A DNA stretch of 64,000 bases from Paenibacillus sp. SZ31 (GTDB taxonomy: Bacteria > Bacillota > Bacilli > Paenibacillales > Paenibacillaceae): positions 62,001-126,000 of the forward strand of contig NZ_JABBEA010000003.1 of the NCBI RefSeq assembly GCF_012912005.1, given 5' to 3'. Each line of letters starts with the position of its first letter. Position 1 is the first letter of the stretch. Position numbers and translations under genes: made by a program. The notes under the pieces are model-generated. The model saw only the letters and a list, made by a program, of their open reading frames with translations. It had not been told where the DNA came from and did no database searches. Of this stretch, positions 9,687-18,991 are shown in pieces.

Positions 9687-10652
9687 CTATTCGCTCATTA
9701 ACGCAGCCATTAATGCCTTCTGTGCATGCAAGCGATTCTCCGCCTGATCAAAGATCAGGGAGTTCGGTCCATCAATTACACCGGCACTCACTTCTTCGCC
9801 GCGGTGTGCTGGCAGACAGTGCAAGAACATGTAGTCTGGCTTCGCGCCTTTCATCAGTTCCTCGTCCACTTGATATGCGGCAAATGCCTGCTCCCGAATC
9901 TTCTGCTCTTCTTCAAAGCCCATGCTCGCCCATACATCTGTGTATACGATATCTGCATCTTTGGCTGCTTCTTGTGCACTGTAGGTTACAGTCACTTCAG
10001 AACCGCTCTCCTGTGCAATGATGCGTGCCTGCTCCACAACTGCACTATCCGGCTCATATCCTTCTGGCGTTGCTACAGCAACATGCATACCCATCTTCGC
10101 TGCACCGAGCATCAGGGAATGCGCCATATTGTTGCCATCTCCGATGTAGGCCATTTTCAGACCTGCCAGCTTGCCTTTATGCTCCAGCACCGTTTGGAAG
10201 TCTGCCAGTACCTGGCAAGGATGCGCCGCATCGCTCAGGCCGTTAATAACCGGAACATCCGCATGCTCTGCCAGTTCAGTTACATTATGGTGTCCAAAAG
10301 TACGGATCATGATGCCGTCCAGGTAGCGGGACAATACTTTGGCTGTATCATGTGTTGTTTCCCCGCGGCCAAGTTGGATATCATTTTTGCTCAGGAAGAG
10401 TGCGTGTCCGCCCAATTGGAACATGCCCACTTCAAAGGATACACGCGTACGTGTGGATGATTTTTCAAAAATAAGTCCGATCGTTTTACCTTTCAACGGT
10501 TGAAAAGGTACACCGCTTTTTTGCTTGCCTTTAATCTCAATCGCGAGATCAAGCAGATAACGAATCTCCTCGGCCGTATAGTCCGTGAACTCGATAAAAT
10601 CCCGGCCTCTCAGATCAATCTTCTGAATCTTTTCCGTCTGTTGTGCTGTCAT
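9687..10652 (-). CDS. argF: Ornithine carbamoyltransferase
   Basis: 321 residues. It transfers the carbamoyl group from carbamoyl phosphate to ornithine, giving citrulline. Carbamoyl-phosphate motif STRTR is at residues 66-70, the HPCQVLAD motif near 150, and the ornithine-side HCLPAHRGEEV near 290. AGGAGG lies 8 bases before the ATG. It lies between argD and argG in the operon, which argues for the anabolic enzyme over an arginine-deiminase pathway one. Confidence 0.96.
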   Translation of the reverse strand: MTAQQTEKIQKIDLRGRDFIEFTDYTAEEIRYLLDLAIEIKGKQKSGVPFQPLKGKTIGLIFEKSSTRTRVSFEVGMFQLGGHALFLSKNDIQLGRGETTHDTAKVLSRYLDGIMIRTFGHHNVTELAEHADVPVINGLSDAAHPCQVLADFQTVLEHKGKLAGLKMAYIGDGNNMAHSLMLGAAKMGMHVAVATPEGYEPDSAVVEQARIIAQESGSEVTVTYSAQEAAKDADIVYTDVWASMGFEEEQKIREQAFAAYQVDEELMKGAKPDYMFLHCLPAHRGEEVSAGVIDGPNSLIFDQAENRLHAQKALMAALMSE

Positions 10653-10794
10653 CTGTAATGTCCTCCTTATTTCCGGTTCCCTGCACCCGCATGGGCAGAA
10701 GAGAGCAACGTTGACACTTTGTTTGAATGCTTCTCAAGTTTATTCATTTCCGCCTTCTGCAAGTTCACCGCGCGGCTACAGGGATTCATCATCT

Positions 10795-10834
10795 CGTTCT
10801 GCTTCGAGGCCGGTAATGGCCCCGAGACAGAACG
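10795..10834 (-). other. Strong intercistronic hairpin between argD and argF
   Basis: CGTTCTG (10795-10801) pairs with CAGAACG (10828-10834), and inside it TCGAGGCC pairs with GGCCCCGA around an ATTACC loop. There is no T-run after it on either strand, so it is not a normal terminator. It lies 15 bases after the argD stop and could protect or delimit processed segments of the operon mRNA. Confidence 0.6.
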
Positions 10835-10849
10835 GTTCTCATTTTTATG

Positions 10850-12109
10850 TTAGGCTTTCGCCGCTACGTGCTCTTCGATCAATGTGGCTACCAGCGATAC
10901 GGCCTCGTCGATCTCTTCTTTGCTCACATACAGGTTCGGAAGCAAACGGATCACATTCGGTCCTGCAGAGACAAACAAAATCCCGCGTTTTTGCCCAGCA
11001 AGCACAATATCCCCTACCGGCTCAGCACATTCAATACCGACCAACAATCCCAAGCCACGTACTTCCTTCACAAAGGAATTGCCCGCCAAACGATTCCGCA
11101 GGGAGCTCATCAGGTATTCACCCATCTCCGCTGCGCGCTCTGGCAAACGATCTTCCAGCATCGTTTCGATTGTTGCGATTACAACGGATGAAGCTAGTGG
11201 TGTTCCACCAAATGTCGTCGCATGGCTTCCTGGCGTGAACGCATCCCGCAGGAAGCCTTTACCCAGCATCGCGCCTACAGGGAAACCACTACCGATACCT
11301 TTGGCAACGGTGAACACGTCTGGCTCAATGCCATAATGTTCGTGTGCAAACAGTTTACCTGTACGTCCCATTCCGGTCTGTACTTCATCTACAATCAACA
11401 ACAGCCCATGCTCGTCACACAGTTTCCGTACATGTTTGACGAATTCCGGTTCAACTGGATATACGCCACCCTCGGCCTGAACCATTTCCAGCATAATAGC
11501 TGCTGTGTTGGGTCCGATTGCCGCTTCAAGGGCAGGGATATCATGCAAAGGTACGGTTACAAATCCCGCTGGCAATGGCAAAAATCCTTCTTTCACCTTA
11601 TCCTGTCCTGTTGCTGTCAGTGTTGCAAGCGTCCGTCCATGGAAGGATTGGGCAAATGTAATCACTTCATAGCGATCTGTGCCTTTCACCTTCTGGTGAT
11701 AACGACGGGCTACCTTAATAGCCGCTTCGTTCGCTTCGGCACCACTGTTACAGAAAAACACTGCGTCAGCACATGTATTGGCTGTCAGCAATGCTGCTGC
11801 TTTCTCCTGGCCTGGAATCTGGAACAGGTTGGATACATGCCACAGCTCATCAATCTGAGCTTTCAGCTTGGCTCCAACTTTCTCCGGTGCATGGCCCAGG
11901 CTAGTTACAGCGAGTCCGCACATGAAATCGAGATAACGGTTACCCTGATCGTCCCATAACCAGCTGCCTTTACCTTTGACCAGACTGATTGGATAACGTG
12001 CATACGTTTGGAAAAGCGAGCTTTCCGTCTGTGCCGCTGCACCTGTTGCTGTAGCGCCCGCTACTGCTGTGCCAGAACCTGGCTGTTCGTTGCCTTTTGC
12101 CATGACCAT
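10850..12109 (-). CDS. argD: Acetylornithine aminotransferase
   Basis: 419 residues. A class-III PLP aminotransferase that converts N-acetylglutamate semialdehyde to N-acetylornithine. Visible motifs: CNSGAEANEAA, FHGRTLATLTATGQDK, IVDEVQTGMGRTG (PLP pyridine aspartate) and the Schiff-base lysine in FTVAKGIGSGFP. An alanine/glycine/threonine-rich tail of about 25 residues at the N terminus is longer than in most family members and looks unstructured. Three starts fit AAGGAG: GTG 12115, ATG 12109 (chosen, 5 bases) and ATG 12103 (11 bases). Confidence 0.94.
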   Translation of the reverse strand: MVMAKGNEQPGSGTAVAGATATGAAAQTESSLFQTYARYPISLVKGKGSWLWDDQGNRYLDFMCGLAVTSLGHAPEKVGAKLKAQIDELWHVSNLFQIPGQEKAAALLTANTCADAVFFCNSGAEANEAAIKVARRYHQKVKGTDRYEVITFAQSFHGRTLATLTATGQDKVKEGFLPLPAGFVTVPLHDIPALEAAIGPNTAAIMLEMVQAEGGVYPVEPEFVKHVRKLCDEHGLLLIVDEVQTGMGRTGKLFAHEHYGIEPDVFTVAKGIGSGFPVGAMLGKGFLRDAFTPGSHATTFGGTPLASSVVIATIETMLEDRLPERAAEMGEYLMSSLRNRLAGNSFVKEVRGLGLLVGIECAEPVGDIVLAGQKRGILFVSAGPNVIRLLPNLYVSKEEIDEAVSLVATLIEEHVAAKA

Positions 12110-12224
12110 AATCACTCCTTATTGGTTGGTGTACGCCTAAGGTGAATAAACATAACACTAGACCACTTCGATTGCAGTCCATCTTCCGAACGTATGCATA
12201 CTTCCACTTCGATAACAGAACAAC

Positions 12225-12340
12225 CTTCCGATCGCTGTTATCCCCGGAATTCTTTGATTAATTGTTTAAAGGTGGAAATCCGGGGATAAAGGCGCACGCT
12301 TCGCTTCTTCAGGTTATTTCTGTCCTCTCCGTTCTTGCGT
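12225..12340. repeat. Dispersed palindromic repeat, copy A (argB-argD gap)
   Basis: A hairpin stem TTATCCCCGGAATT (12238-12251) pairs with 12276-12289 and is followed by GGCG-CACGCTTCGCTTC-TTCAGG and TCCTCTCCGTT. Copies B (13405-13530) and C (20385-20530) share the same order of blocks. The 351-base argB-argD gap has no other recognisable content except an AT-rich stretch at 12405-12440. Confidence 0.8.
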
Positions 12341-12460
12341 CTTTTCTTCAGATTGGCTCTGCACTCTTCTGTTATCGCGTTATGTCCAGATTCACAAAAA
12401 ATCGTGCACATATTTTTTTATATAATATACGGCTATTCAGACCCTAGCGTATCGAGCAAA

Positions 12461-13300
12461 TTATTGCATACGGATAATTTTTGTTCCGATGATTTCTCCG
12501 CCGAGCACTCGGCTCAGGATTTGGGGTTCGCTGCCGTCTACGATGATGACCTCACGCACTTGACCATGGATACATGCGATTGCTGCACGTACTTTGGGAA
12601 TCATGCCGCCGTAGATTTCTCCGGTTTGGATCATATCCTCGATCTCCTGTACAGATACAGAAGGCAGTACTTTTTTCTCTCCGCCTACGTTCTTCATGAT
12701 GCCAGGAACATCGGTCACGACAATCATCCGACTCACGCCGAGATGAGACGCCACTGCACCCGCAGCTGTATCTGCATTTATGTTATAGCGTTGTCCAGTT
12801 GCATCTACGCCAACTGGTGCGATAACTGGCATGTAACCCATGTTCACGATGCCTTGGATAATCTCTGCATTCACGCTAGTGACATCGCCTACCCAGCCGA
12901 TCTCTGCGTGGTTTGTAACAGGTTTAGCCTGGATCAGACCACCGTCCACGCCGGACAAGCCTAGTGCACGACCGCCAACACGTTGGATCAGACGTACGAT
13001 CTGTTTGTTGATACTGCCCGCAAGCACCATCTCCACTACGTCCAGCACAGGTTCAGTCGTTTTGCGTAGGCCGTTAACGAATTCGGTTTCGATACCGAGC
13101 TTCGCCAGGTTATCCGAGATGGCAGGACCCCCACCATGCACGATTACAGGCTGTGTACCCTGAGACTGCAAATCACGCAGATCCGCAAAGAAAGACTCGG
13201 GCAACGCTGCTAGCGTACTGCCTCCACATTTCATGACAAACGTTTGTTTCTCAGTACCTGCTACCGTTCCGGCACTCTCATTTGGCAATGTTGAATTCAT
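12461..13300 (-). CDS. argB: Acetylglutamate kinase
   Basis: 279 residues. It phosphorylates N-acetylglutamate, the second step of the pathway. The amino acid kinase fold is clear: FVMKCGGSTL (phosphate-binding lysine), VIVHGGGPAIS, NINADTAAGAVA, and GGMIPKVRAA for the ATP lysine. AGGAG stands 9 bases before the ATG. The N-terminal extension of about 18 residues before the kinase fold is somewhat long and could be unstructured. Its large upstream and downstream gaps both hold repeat copies. Confidence 0.95.
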   Translation of the reverse strand: MNSTLPNESAGTVAGTEKQTFVMKCGGSTLAALPESFFADLRDLQSQGTQPVIVHGGGPAISDNLAKLGIETEFVNGLRKTTEPVLDVVEMVLAGSINKQIVRLIQRVGGRALGLSGVDGGLIQAKPVTNHAEIGWVGDVTSVNAEIIQGIVNMGYMPVIAPVGVDATGQRYNINADTAAGAVASHLGVSRMIVVTDVPGIMKNVGGEKKVLPSVSVQEIEDMIQTGEIYGGMIPKVRAAIACIHGQVREVIIVDGSEPQILSRVLGGEIIGTKIIRMQ

Positions 13301-13404
13301 GAGGGCAAGCTCCTATCATAGTAAAAATTATATTCAAAAAAATATAACACTTTTATACGGTCACAAAGCCTGGTAGGAGTCCATTCCGAATTCGGATTGT
13401 TCTT

Positions 13405-13530
13405 TCGATCGCTGTTGTCTCCAGGTATCTTGAATTATCCCTATATAGGGGAACACCCGGAGACAAAGGCGACCGCTCCGCTTCTGCAGAATCAATTCCG
13501 TCTTCTCCATTACTATCGCTATATGTCCAA
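13405..13530. repeat. Dispersed palindromic repeat, copy B (argJ-argB gap)
   Basis: The stem TTGTCTCCAGGT (13415-13426) pairs with ACCCGGAGACAA (13455-13466). Its loop holds a second hairpin, CCCTATATAGGG. The tail GGCG-ACCGCTCCGCTTCTGCAG matches copies A and C. Both arms differ from copy A in matched fashion, so pairing is kept. It fills most of the 336-base gap between argJ and argB. Confidence 0.78.
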
Positions 13531-13636
13531 CACCAAACAACAAGTTTAAATTTCATTGATAATTTTTGAAACATCTCACGAAACAGCTTCACAATAGAAG
13601 ACAGCTGTTTCGCAAAACCTTTATCCCAAAAGTTTA

Positions 13637-14875
13637 TTAAGTGCGGTATGCTGCGTTAATTCGGACGTAGTCATACGTCAGGTCACAGCCCCAGGCTGTT
13701 GCCGTTCCTTCGCCGTGGTGCAGATCCACCACAATGCGAACCGTATCGGTCTGCAAATAGGCCAATGCCGCTTCTTCGTCAAACACGACTGGGCGGGACT
13801 GCGCGAGTACTGATATCTCTCCCAAACGGATATCTACCGTATCCGGGTTCACCGGTTGTCCTGCGCGCCCTACAGCTGCAATAATCCGTCCCCAGTTGGC
13901 GTCAGCGCCAAACATAGCGGATTTCACAAGACTGGACCCAATGACGGTTTTGGCAATTGCCTGCGCGGATTCATCACTTACTGCACCTGTAACTTCTACC
14001 TCGACCAGTTTGGTTGCTCCTTCACCATCGCGAGCAATGGCTTTGGCCAGCACTTGGCATACATAGGTGAAGCCAGCTGCAAAAGCGTCCCAATCCGGGT
14101 GCTCCATCGTCAGCTCTTCATTGCCTGCATATCCACTGGACATAGCTACCAGCATGTCGTTCGTACTCGTATCCCCATCGACGGTAATCATGTTGAATGT
14201 ATGATTGGTTGCCTGGCGCAGCAGACGCTGCAACGCTTCTGCACCAATGACCGCGTCAGAGGTCATGAAAGCGAGCATTGTCGCCATATTCGGATGAATC
14301 ATACCCGAGCCTTTGGCGGCTCCCGCAATCGTAACCGTCTTGCCGTTAACCAGAACGGAGACGCAAGCTTCCTTTTTCACCAAATCCGTTGTCAGAATCG
14401 CTTGTGAAAATTGTTCCGCCTCATTCGACTCCTTGCCCAGATGCGCCGGAAGTCCGGTGATGCCTGAATGTACAGCATCCATCTTGAGCAATTCCCCAAT
14501 GACACCTGTGGATGCCACAGCCACATCCTCTTCTGCCACACCCAACTCACGCGCAGCAGCCGAACGCATCGCATAAGCATCTTCTTCACCTTGTTGTCCT
14601 GTACATGCATTGGCATTACCACTGTTGACGATGACAGCCTGAAGGCGTCCATTGCTCAAGCTTTCCCGCGTTACTTTGAGTGGCGCCGCCTGAAACACGT
14701 TCGTCGTGTATACAGCAGCAGCTGTAGCCGGTACATCACATCGGATCGCACCGATGTCATTACGAGATGTCTTTTTCAATCCACAGTGAAGTCCACCAGC
14801 AGTGAACCCCCCAGGGGTTACAATCGTTCCGTTCTCAACCACGGTAAAAGTCTGTTGCTCCACATTCGTTCCCAT
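13637..14875 (-). CDS. argJ: Bifunctional ornithine acetyltransferase / N-acetylglutamate synthase
   Basis: 412 residues. It moves the acetyl group from acetylornithine to glutamate (cyclic pathway) and in bifunctional members also makes acetylglutamate from acetyl-CoA. ArgJ cleaves itself before a conserved threonine; here the site is in HPNMATMLAF, between Ala198 and Thr199. No argA or argE is seen here, consistent with the cyclic route. CGGGGGA precedes the ATG. Whether it is bifunctional cannot be read from sequence by eye. Confidence 0.95.
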   Translation of the reverse strand: MGTNVEQQTFTVVENGTIVTPGGFTAGGLHCGLKKTSRNDIGAIRCDVPATAAAVYTTNVFQAAPLKVTRESLSNGRLQAVIVNSGNANACTGQQGEEDAYAMRSAAARELGVAEEDVAVASTGVIGELLKMDAVHSGITGLPAHLGKESNEAEQFSQAILTTDLVKKEACVSVLVNGKTVTIAGAAKGSGMIHPNMATMLAFMTSDAVIGAEALQRLLRQATNHTFNMITVDGDTSTNDMLVAMSSGYAGNEELTMEHPDWDAFAAGFTYVCQVLAKAIARDGEGATKLVEVEVTGAVSDESAQAIAKTVIGSSLVKSAMFGADANWGRIIAAVGRAGQPVNPDTVDIRLGEISVLAQSRPVVFDEEAALAYLQTDTVRIVVDLHHGEGTATAWGCDLTYDYVRINAAYRT

Positions 14876-15004
14876 ATCATATCCCCCGTATGCGTTCAGC
14901 TATATGCTGATGATCGCCTGCTTAACCTGATCCGTTCTCCCTAAGTGACTCCGAGAATGCACTCTTACACTCCATATGCCAATGCACCTCTTAAATTTCA
15001 TCTC

Positions 15005-16054
15005 TTATGGATATACCGGTGTCATGTTCAGCCCGAGGTTCTCCTCCCATCCCATCATCAGGTTCATATTTTGAATCGCTTGCCCGGAAGCACCCTTCAC
15101 CAGGTTGTCGATGACCGAAATAATCGTCAAACGCCCTGTGCGAGGATCCACCGCAAATCCGATGTCACAATAGTTGGATCCGTACACTTCTTTGGTCGAA
15201 GGCCAGATGCCCGGTTCACGTACACGTACGAAAAGTTTGTTTTCATAATATTTGCGGTACAAATCCACGATCTCCCGGTCGCTGTGTTCCCCAACGAGGC
15301 TGGCATACATCGTACTCATGATTCCACGTGTCATTGGCACCAGATGTGTTGTGAAGGTAACTGTAACAGGCGTTCCCGTTATATTGCCAAGCACTTGTTC
15401 GATCTCGGGAATATGTTGATGTTTATTCAGTTTATAGGCTTTGAGATTCTCGTTCATCTCTGCATAATGGTACGACAGATGGGTTCCACGTCCTGCACCG
15501 GATACGCCCGATTTGGCATCAATAATAATAGTAGAAGGATCAATCCAGCCTGCCTCTACTGCAGGGATCAGTCCAAGAAGTGTAGCTGTTGGATAACAGC
15601 CTGGGTTGGATATAAAATTCTGTCCCTTCACTTCTTCGCCATACACCTCAGCCATGCCGTATACCGCTTGTTCCAGCAAATCAGCTGGAGGCGCCGGATG
15701 TTTGTACCACTCTTCGTACACTGTTCCATCCTTAAGTCTGAAATCGCCAGACAGGTCAATCACCTTAAGTCCTGCTGCCAGCAGGCTTGGTACGAGCTTA
15801 GCACTTACGCCGGACGGGGTCGCTGTGAATACCAGATCCGCGCGACTCGCAATTTCAGCCGGATCTACACCGTCGAGTGGCCTGTGAATCACGCCCGTCA
15901 AATGCGGAAATCCATCTGCGATGGACTCACCACTGCTCGATGATGAGATCACCGATGTGATTTCAACCAACGGATGGTTCTGGAAAAAACGAATCAGTTC
16001 CACCCCGCCGTAGCCGGTGGAACCGACGATTGCTACTTTTAATTTGTTATTCAC
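15005..16054 (-). CDS. argC: N-acetyl-gamma-glutamyl-phosphate reductase
   Basis: 349 residues. NADPH-dependent reduction of acetylglutamyl phosphate to the semialdehyde. Nucleotide-binding GSTGYGGVEL is at residues 11-20, and the catalytic cysteine is Cys153 in NPGCYPTATLL. The open frame runs upstream, but the start is GTG 16052-16054 (VNNKLKVAIVG), 5 bases after GGGGGAG. First gene of the operon, behind the promoter described at 16158-16186. Confidence 0.95.
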   Translation of the reverse strand: MNNKLKVAIVGSTGYGGVELIRFFQNHPLVEITSVISSSSSGESIADGFPHLTGVIHRPLDGVDPAEIASRADLVFTATPSGVSAKLVPSLLAAGLKVIDLSGDFRLKDGTVYEEWYKHPAPPADLLEQAVYGMAEVYGEEVKGQNFISNPGCYPTATLLGLIPAVEAGWIDPSTIIIDAKSGVSGAGRGTHLSYHYAEMNENLKAYKLNKHQHIPEIEQVLGNITGTPVTVTFTTHLVPMTRGIMSTMYASLVGEHSDREIVDLYRKYYENKLFVRVREPGIWPSTKEVYGSNYCDIGFAVDPRTGRLTIISVIDNLVKGASGQAIQNMNLMMGWEENLGLNMTPVYP

Positions 16055-16150
16055 TCTCGCTCCCCCAATCTCGATGTATGCGCTACTTGTGCTATGCCCT
16101 GGCCCTAATGAGACCTGAACACAGCAATTCCGTCGCTTATATGCATATTT

Positions 16151-16186
16151 GTGTATTATTATACGACTCTGGTTATATAAATACAA
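16151..16186 (-). promoter_or_regulatory. arg operon promoter with overlapping ArgR-box-like palindrome
   Basis: On the minus strand TTGTAT (16181-16186), a 17-base spacer and TATAAT (16158-16163) form a near-consensus sigma-A promoter about 104 bases before argC. The palindrome CGTATAATAATACAC (16151-16165) covers the -10 box and resembles the ARG-box half-sites bound by ArgR/AhrC. Arginine-dependent repression by occlusion is inferred. Confidence 0.7.
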
Positions 16187-16384
16187 CACTCTATCATCAA
16201 TTTCACATGGATTTCCACCCAATCCGAACATATCTTTTTTCTCATCCGGGACGAATAGATATACTTCTGTTAAAATACGTATTAGTAGGAAACATTACAA
16301 TCAGGGTCTCATTCATAACTAACCTGCTAATCAAGGACATATGAATAGATTTATGATGGTCATTATGAGACGTGGGGGACTATA

Positions 16385-17833
16385 GTGCATATCGAATCCA
16401 TTTTACTTATTGTGCTCCTGGGCCTGAATATTATTTTTGCGGCAGCAGTCGTTTTTTTCGAACGGAAGGATGCTAGCGCTTCCTGGGCTTGGCTGCTCGT
16501 CTTGAACTTTATTCCAGTGTTTGGGTTTGTACTTTATCTTTTAACCGGTCAGAACCTGACCCGATACCGGCTTTTCCAGTGGAAAGAACGTAAGAAGCTC
16601 GGGCTAGAGGAACGTATTGAATCCCAGCTCACGCAGTTGCACGATAACCGCACCCCTTTCCGCAACCAAGCAACCGAGAGTAGCCAGGACATGATCTATA
16701 TGAACCTGAAGCAGAACGGTGCTCTGTTAACGGAGGATAATGCGGTTGAGATCATTACGGACGGAACAGACAAGTTCCAGCGACTCTTGGACGACATCGA
16801 AGCGGCTCAGGATCACGTGCACGTACAATACTACATTTATAGAGGCGACCGTCTGGGCAAAAGAATTCGGGATGCACTCATCCGCAAAGCACGTGAAGGC
16901 ATCAAAGTTCGTTTACTGTATGACGCGCTCGGATCGCGGCGGGTATCGAAACGCTTTTTCAAAGAATTGCGCGAAGCAGGCGGTTTGGTTGAAGTCTTTT
17001 TCCCCTCCAAATTCAGTCTGATCAACTTGCGTATGAACTACCGGAATCACCGGAAGATTGTCATCATCGATGGTAATCTTGGATACACGGGCGGGTTTAA
17101 TGTTGGAGATGAGTATCTTGGCTTGAACTCGAAATTCGGTTACTGGCGCGACACCCATCTGCGTATTCAGGGGAATGCCGTTCATGCGCTGCAGACCCGT
17201 TTCCTTCTGGATTGGAATGAAGCGTCCAAACAACACGACACACCTTATGTTCCGGCGCATTTCCCTCATATCGAGGGTACAGGAAAGATTGCCATGCAGA
17301 TTGTCTCTAGTGGACCGGATGCAGAGACCGAGCATATCAAGAACAGTTATCTCAAGATGATTAACGGGGCCAAACAATCGATTCTGATTCAAACGCCTTA
17401 TTTTATCCCGGATGCCAGTGTATTCGAAGCTATTCGTCTCGCGTGTCTGTCCGGCATTGATGTTCGCATCATGATTCCAAATAAACCCGACCACGCCTTC
17501 GTATATTGGGCTACGCTATCTTATATTGGTGAGTTGTTGAAGGTGGGAGCCAAAGTATTTATATATGATAATGGCTTCATTCATGCCAAAACACTTATCA
17601 TTGACAGTTTGGTCGCATCCGTAGGAACCGCCAATATCGACTACCGCAGTTTCCGGTTGAACTTTGAGGTTAATGCTTTTATGTATGATGAAACAATTGC
17701 GACAGCACTTGTACAAACCTTTGAGCACGACTTGCACGTATCTCGGGAGATGACACTCGAAGAATACAAAAATCGTAGTCTGATCATTCGCTTCAAAGAA
17801 GCGATTTCCCGTCTGCTATCTCCGATTTTGTAG
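16385..17833 (+). CDS. cls: Cardiolipin synthase
   Basis: 482 residues. Two N-terminal transmembrane helices (about 3-24 and 33-53) are followed by two phospholipase-D HKD motifs: H222-x-K224-x4-D229 (HRKIVIIDG) and H400-x-K402-x4-D407 (HAKTLIIDS). It joins two phosphatidylglycerol molecules to cardiolipin at the inner membrane face. Length is normal for the family. The start is GTG with GGGGGA 5 bases upstream. It diverges from the arg operon. Confidence 0.94.
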   Translation: MHIESILLIVLLGLNIIFAAAVVFFERKDASASWAWLLVLNFIPVFGFVLYLLTGQNLTRYRLFQWKERKKLGLEERIESQLTQLHDNRTPFRNQATESSQDMIYMNLKQNGALLTEDNAVEIITDGTDKFQRLLDDIEAAQDHVHVQYYIYRGDRLGKRIRDALIRKAREGIKVRLLYDALGSRRVSKRFFKELREAGGLVEVFFPSKFSLINLRMNYRNHRKIVIIDGNLGYTGGFNVGDEYLGLNSKFGYWRDTHLRIQGNAVHALQTRFLLDWNEASKQHDTPYVPAHFPHIEGTGKIAMQIVSSGPDAETEHIKNSYLKMINGAKQSILIQTPYFIPDASVFEAIRLACLSGIDVRIMIPNKPDHAFVYWATLSYIGELLKVGAKVFIYDNGFIHAKTLIIDSLVASVGTANIDYRSFRLNFEVNAFMYDETIATALVQTFEHDLHVSREMTLEEYKNRSLIIRFKEAISRLLSPIL

Positions 17834-17875
17834 TGGTCAATATAAGTTAAATTAAGGTTAAGTTGAACTTTTAAT

Positions 17876-17936
17876 AAAAGAAAAGCAGGCACATCCTCTC
17901 CCGCCATTTCGGAGAACGATATGCCTGCTTTTTTGA
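17876..17936. terminator. Terminator after cls (bidirectional context)
   Basis: AAAAGCAGGCA and its complement TGCCTGCTTTTTT bound a 30-base loop. The T-run is on the plus strand, ending cls; the A-run on the left gives a T-run for the convergent yvjA-like gene. Confidence 0.8.
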
Positions 17937-17989
17937 TGAAGTCATTTCTTATGAACCTAAACGGCTAACTCACTATTTTTCACACCCAT

Positions 17990-18898
17990 TCACACATGTT
18001 CTCCCCGCTTAAAGCCTTCACCGAGCACTTCGTGCGCGTTACTGATAATGACAAAAGCTCCAGGGTCCACAGACCGGATCAACGCTTTGAGTCTTGGCAC
18101 CTCATTTTGCCCAACCACGACCATCAGTACCGTTCGTTGATCGTCAGTGTAACCGCCTTTGGCTTCCAGCTTCGTTAATCCGCGATCTAGGTCATCCAGA
18201 ATCACTTTGCTAATCGCTTCCGTCTGGTTGGAGATAATATATGCCACCTTGGAGAAGCCCAGCCCCATCTCAACGGCATCGATCACTTTACCGGTAACAT
18301 ACAACCCAATCAGCGCATAGAGAGACTGTTCCAATGACAATACAAATGCTGCCATAATAATAACCGTAGCATCCATAATGACTACACATAGAGAGTAACT
18401 CAGTCCACTGTACTTCTGAACGATTCTGGCAAGAATGCTCATGCCTCCTGTTGACCCTCTACCCCGGTATACAATTCCGATTCCCAGACCAACGCCTATT
18501 CCACCATACAGAGAACCAAGGAGCGGATTCGTTGTTGGGATGGCCCAATCCTTTGTGAGATAGACTAACAGCGGCAGGACAATACTGCCCAGGACTGAAC
18601 GAATACCATACTGCTTACCAATAAGCAGGAAACCCGCGATCAGAAGTGGAATGTTAATTGCCCATTGGGTGTATGCCGGCTCCCAATTAAGCCATTCCTT
18701 ACCCAGAATTGATAACCCGGATACTCCACCCGAAGCGATCTGATTCGGTAATAAGAATAAATTAAAGGCCACTGCGATTAAAAACGAGCCTACAATGATA
18801 GATACCGTATCCACGACATTTCTCCATGGACCATTGAGTGGAATGAGGCTAGTTATCCTCTTTTTGCGATTATTGTGAAGTTGTGATCGTTGTTGCAT
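17990..18898 (-). CDS. yvjA: YitT/YvjA family membrane protein (DUF2179)
   Basis: 302 residues. About five to six hydrophobic helices (VVDTVSIIVGSFLIAVAFNLFL onward) are followed by a C-terminal cytosolic DUF2179 domain of about 80 residues (AYIISNQTEAISKVILDDLDRG...). Function is unknown; homologs are widespread in Firmicutes. In Bacillus the same gene type (yvjA) lies right after prfB, as here. The start is ATG 18896-18898 with AAGGAG upstream; an earlier in-frame TTG exists but is less likely. Confidence 0.85.
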   Translation of the reverse strand: MQQRSQLHNNRKKRITSLIPLNGPWRNVVDTVSIIVGSFLIAVAFNLFLLPNQIASGGVSGLSILGKEWLNWEPAYTQWAINIPLLIAGFLLIGKQYGIRSVLGSIVLPLLVYLTKDWAIPTTNPLLGSLYGGIGVGLGIGIVYRGRGSTGGMSILARIVQKYSGLSYSLCVVIMDATVIIMAAFVLSLEQSLYALIGLYVTGKVIDAVEMGLGFSKVAYIISNQTEAISKVILDDLDRGLTKLEAKGGYTDDQRTVLMVVVGQNEVPRLKALIRSVDPGAFVIISNAHEVLGEGFKRGEHV

Positions 18899-18925
18899 GT
18901 TCTCGTGCTCTCCTTTTGTCTGTAA

Positions 18926-18986
18926 ACTCAAAAAAAGCTCCTGTACACACCAGCATACGCCTACACGTATGGGTCCATACAGGAAC
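18926..18986 (-). terminator. Rho-independent terminator of prfB
   Basis: On the minus strand AGTTCCTGTA...CCATACG and CGTATG...TACAGGAGCT form a long interrupted stem followed by TTTTTTT. It starts only a few bases after the prfB stop. Confidence 0.8.
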
Positions 18987-18991
18987 TTAGT

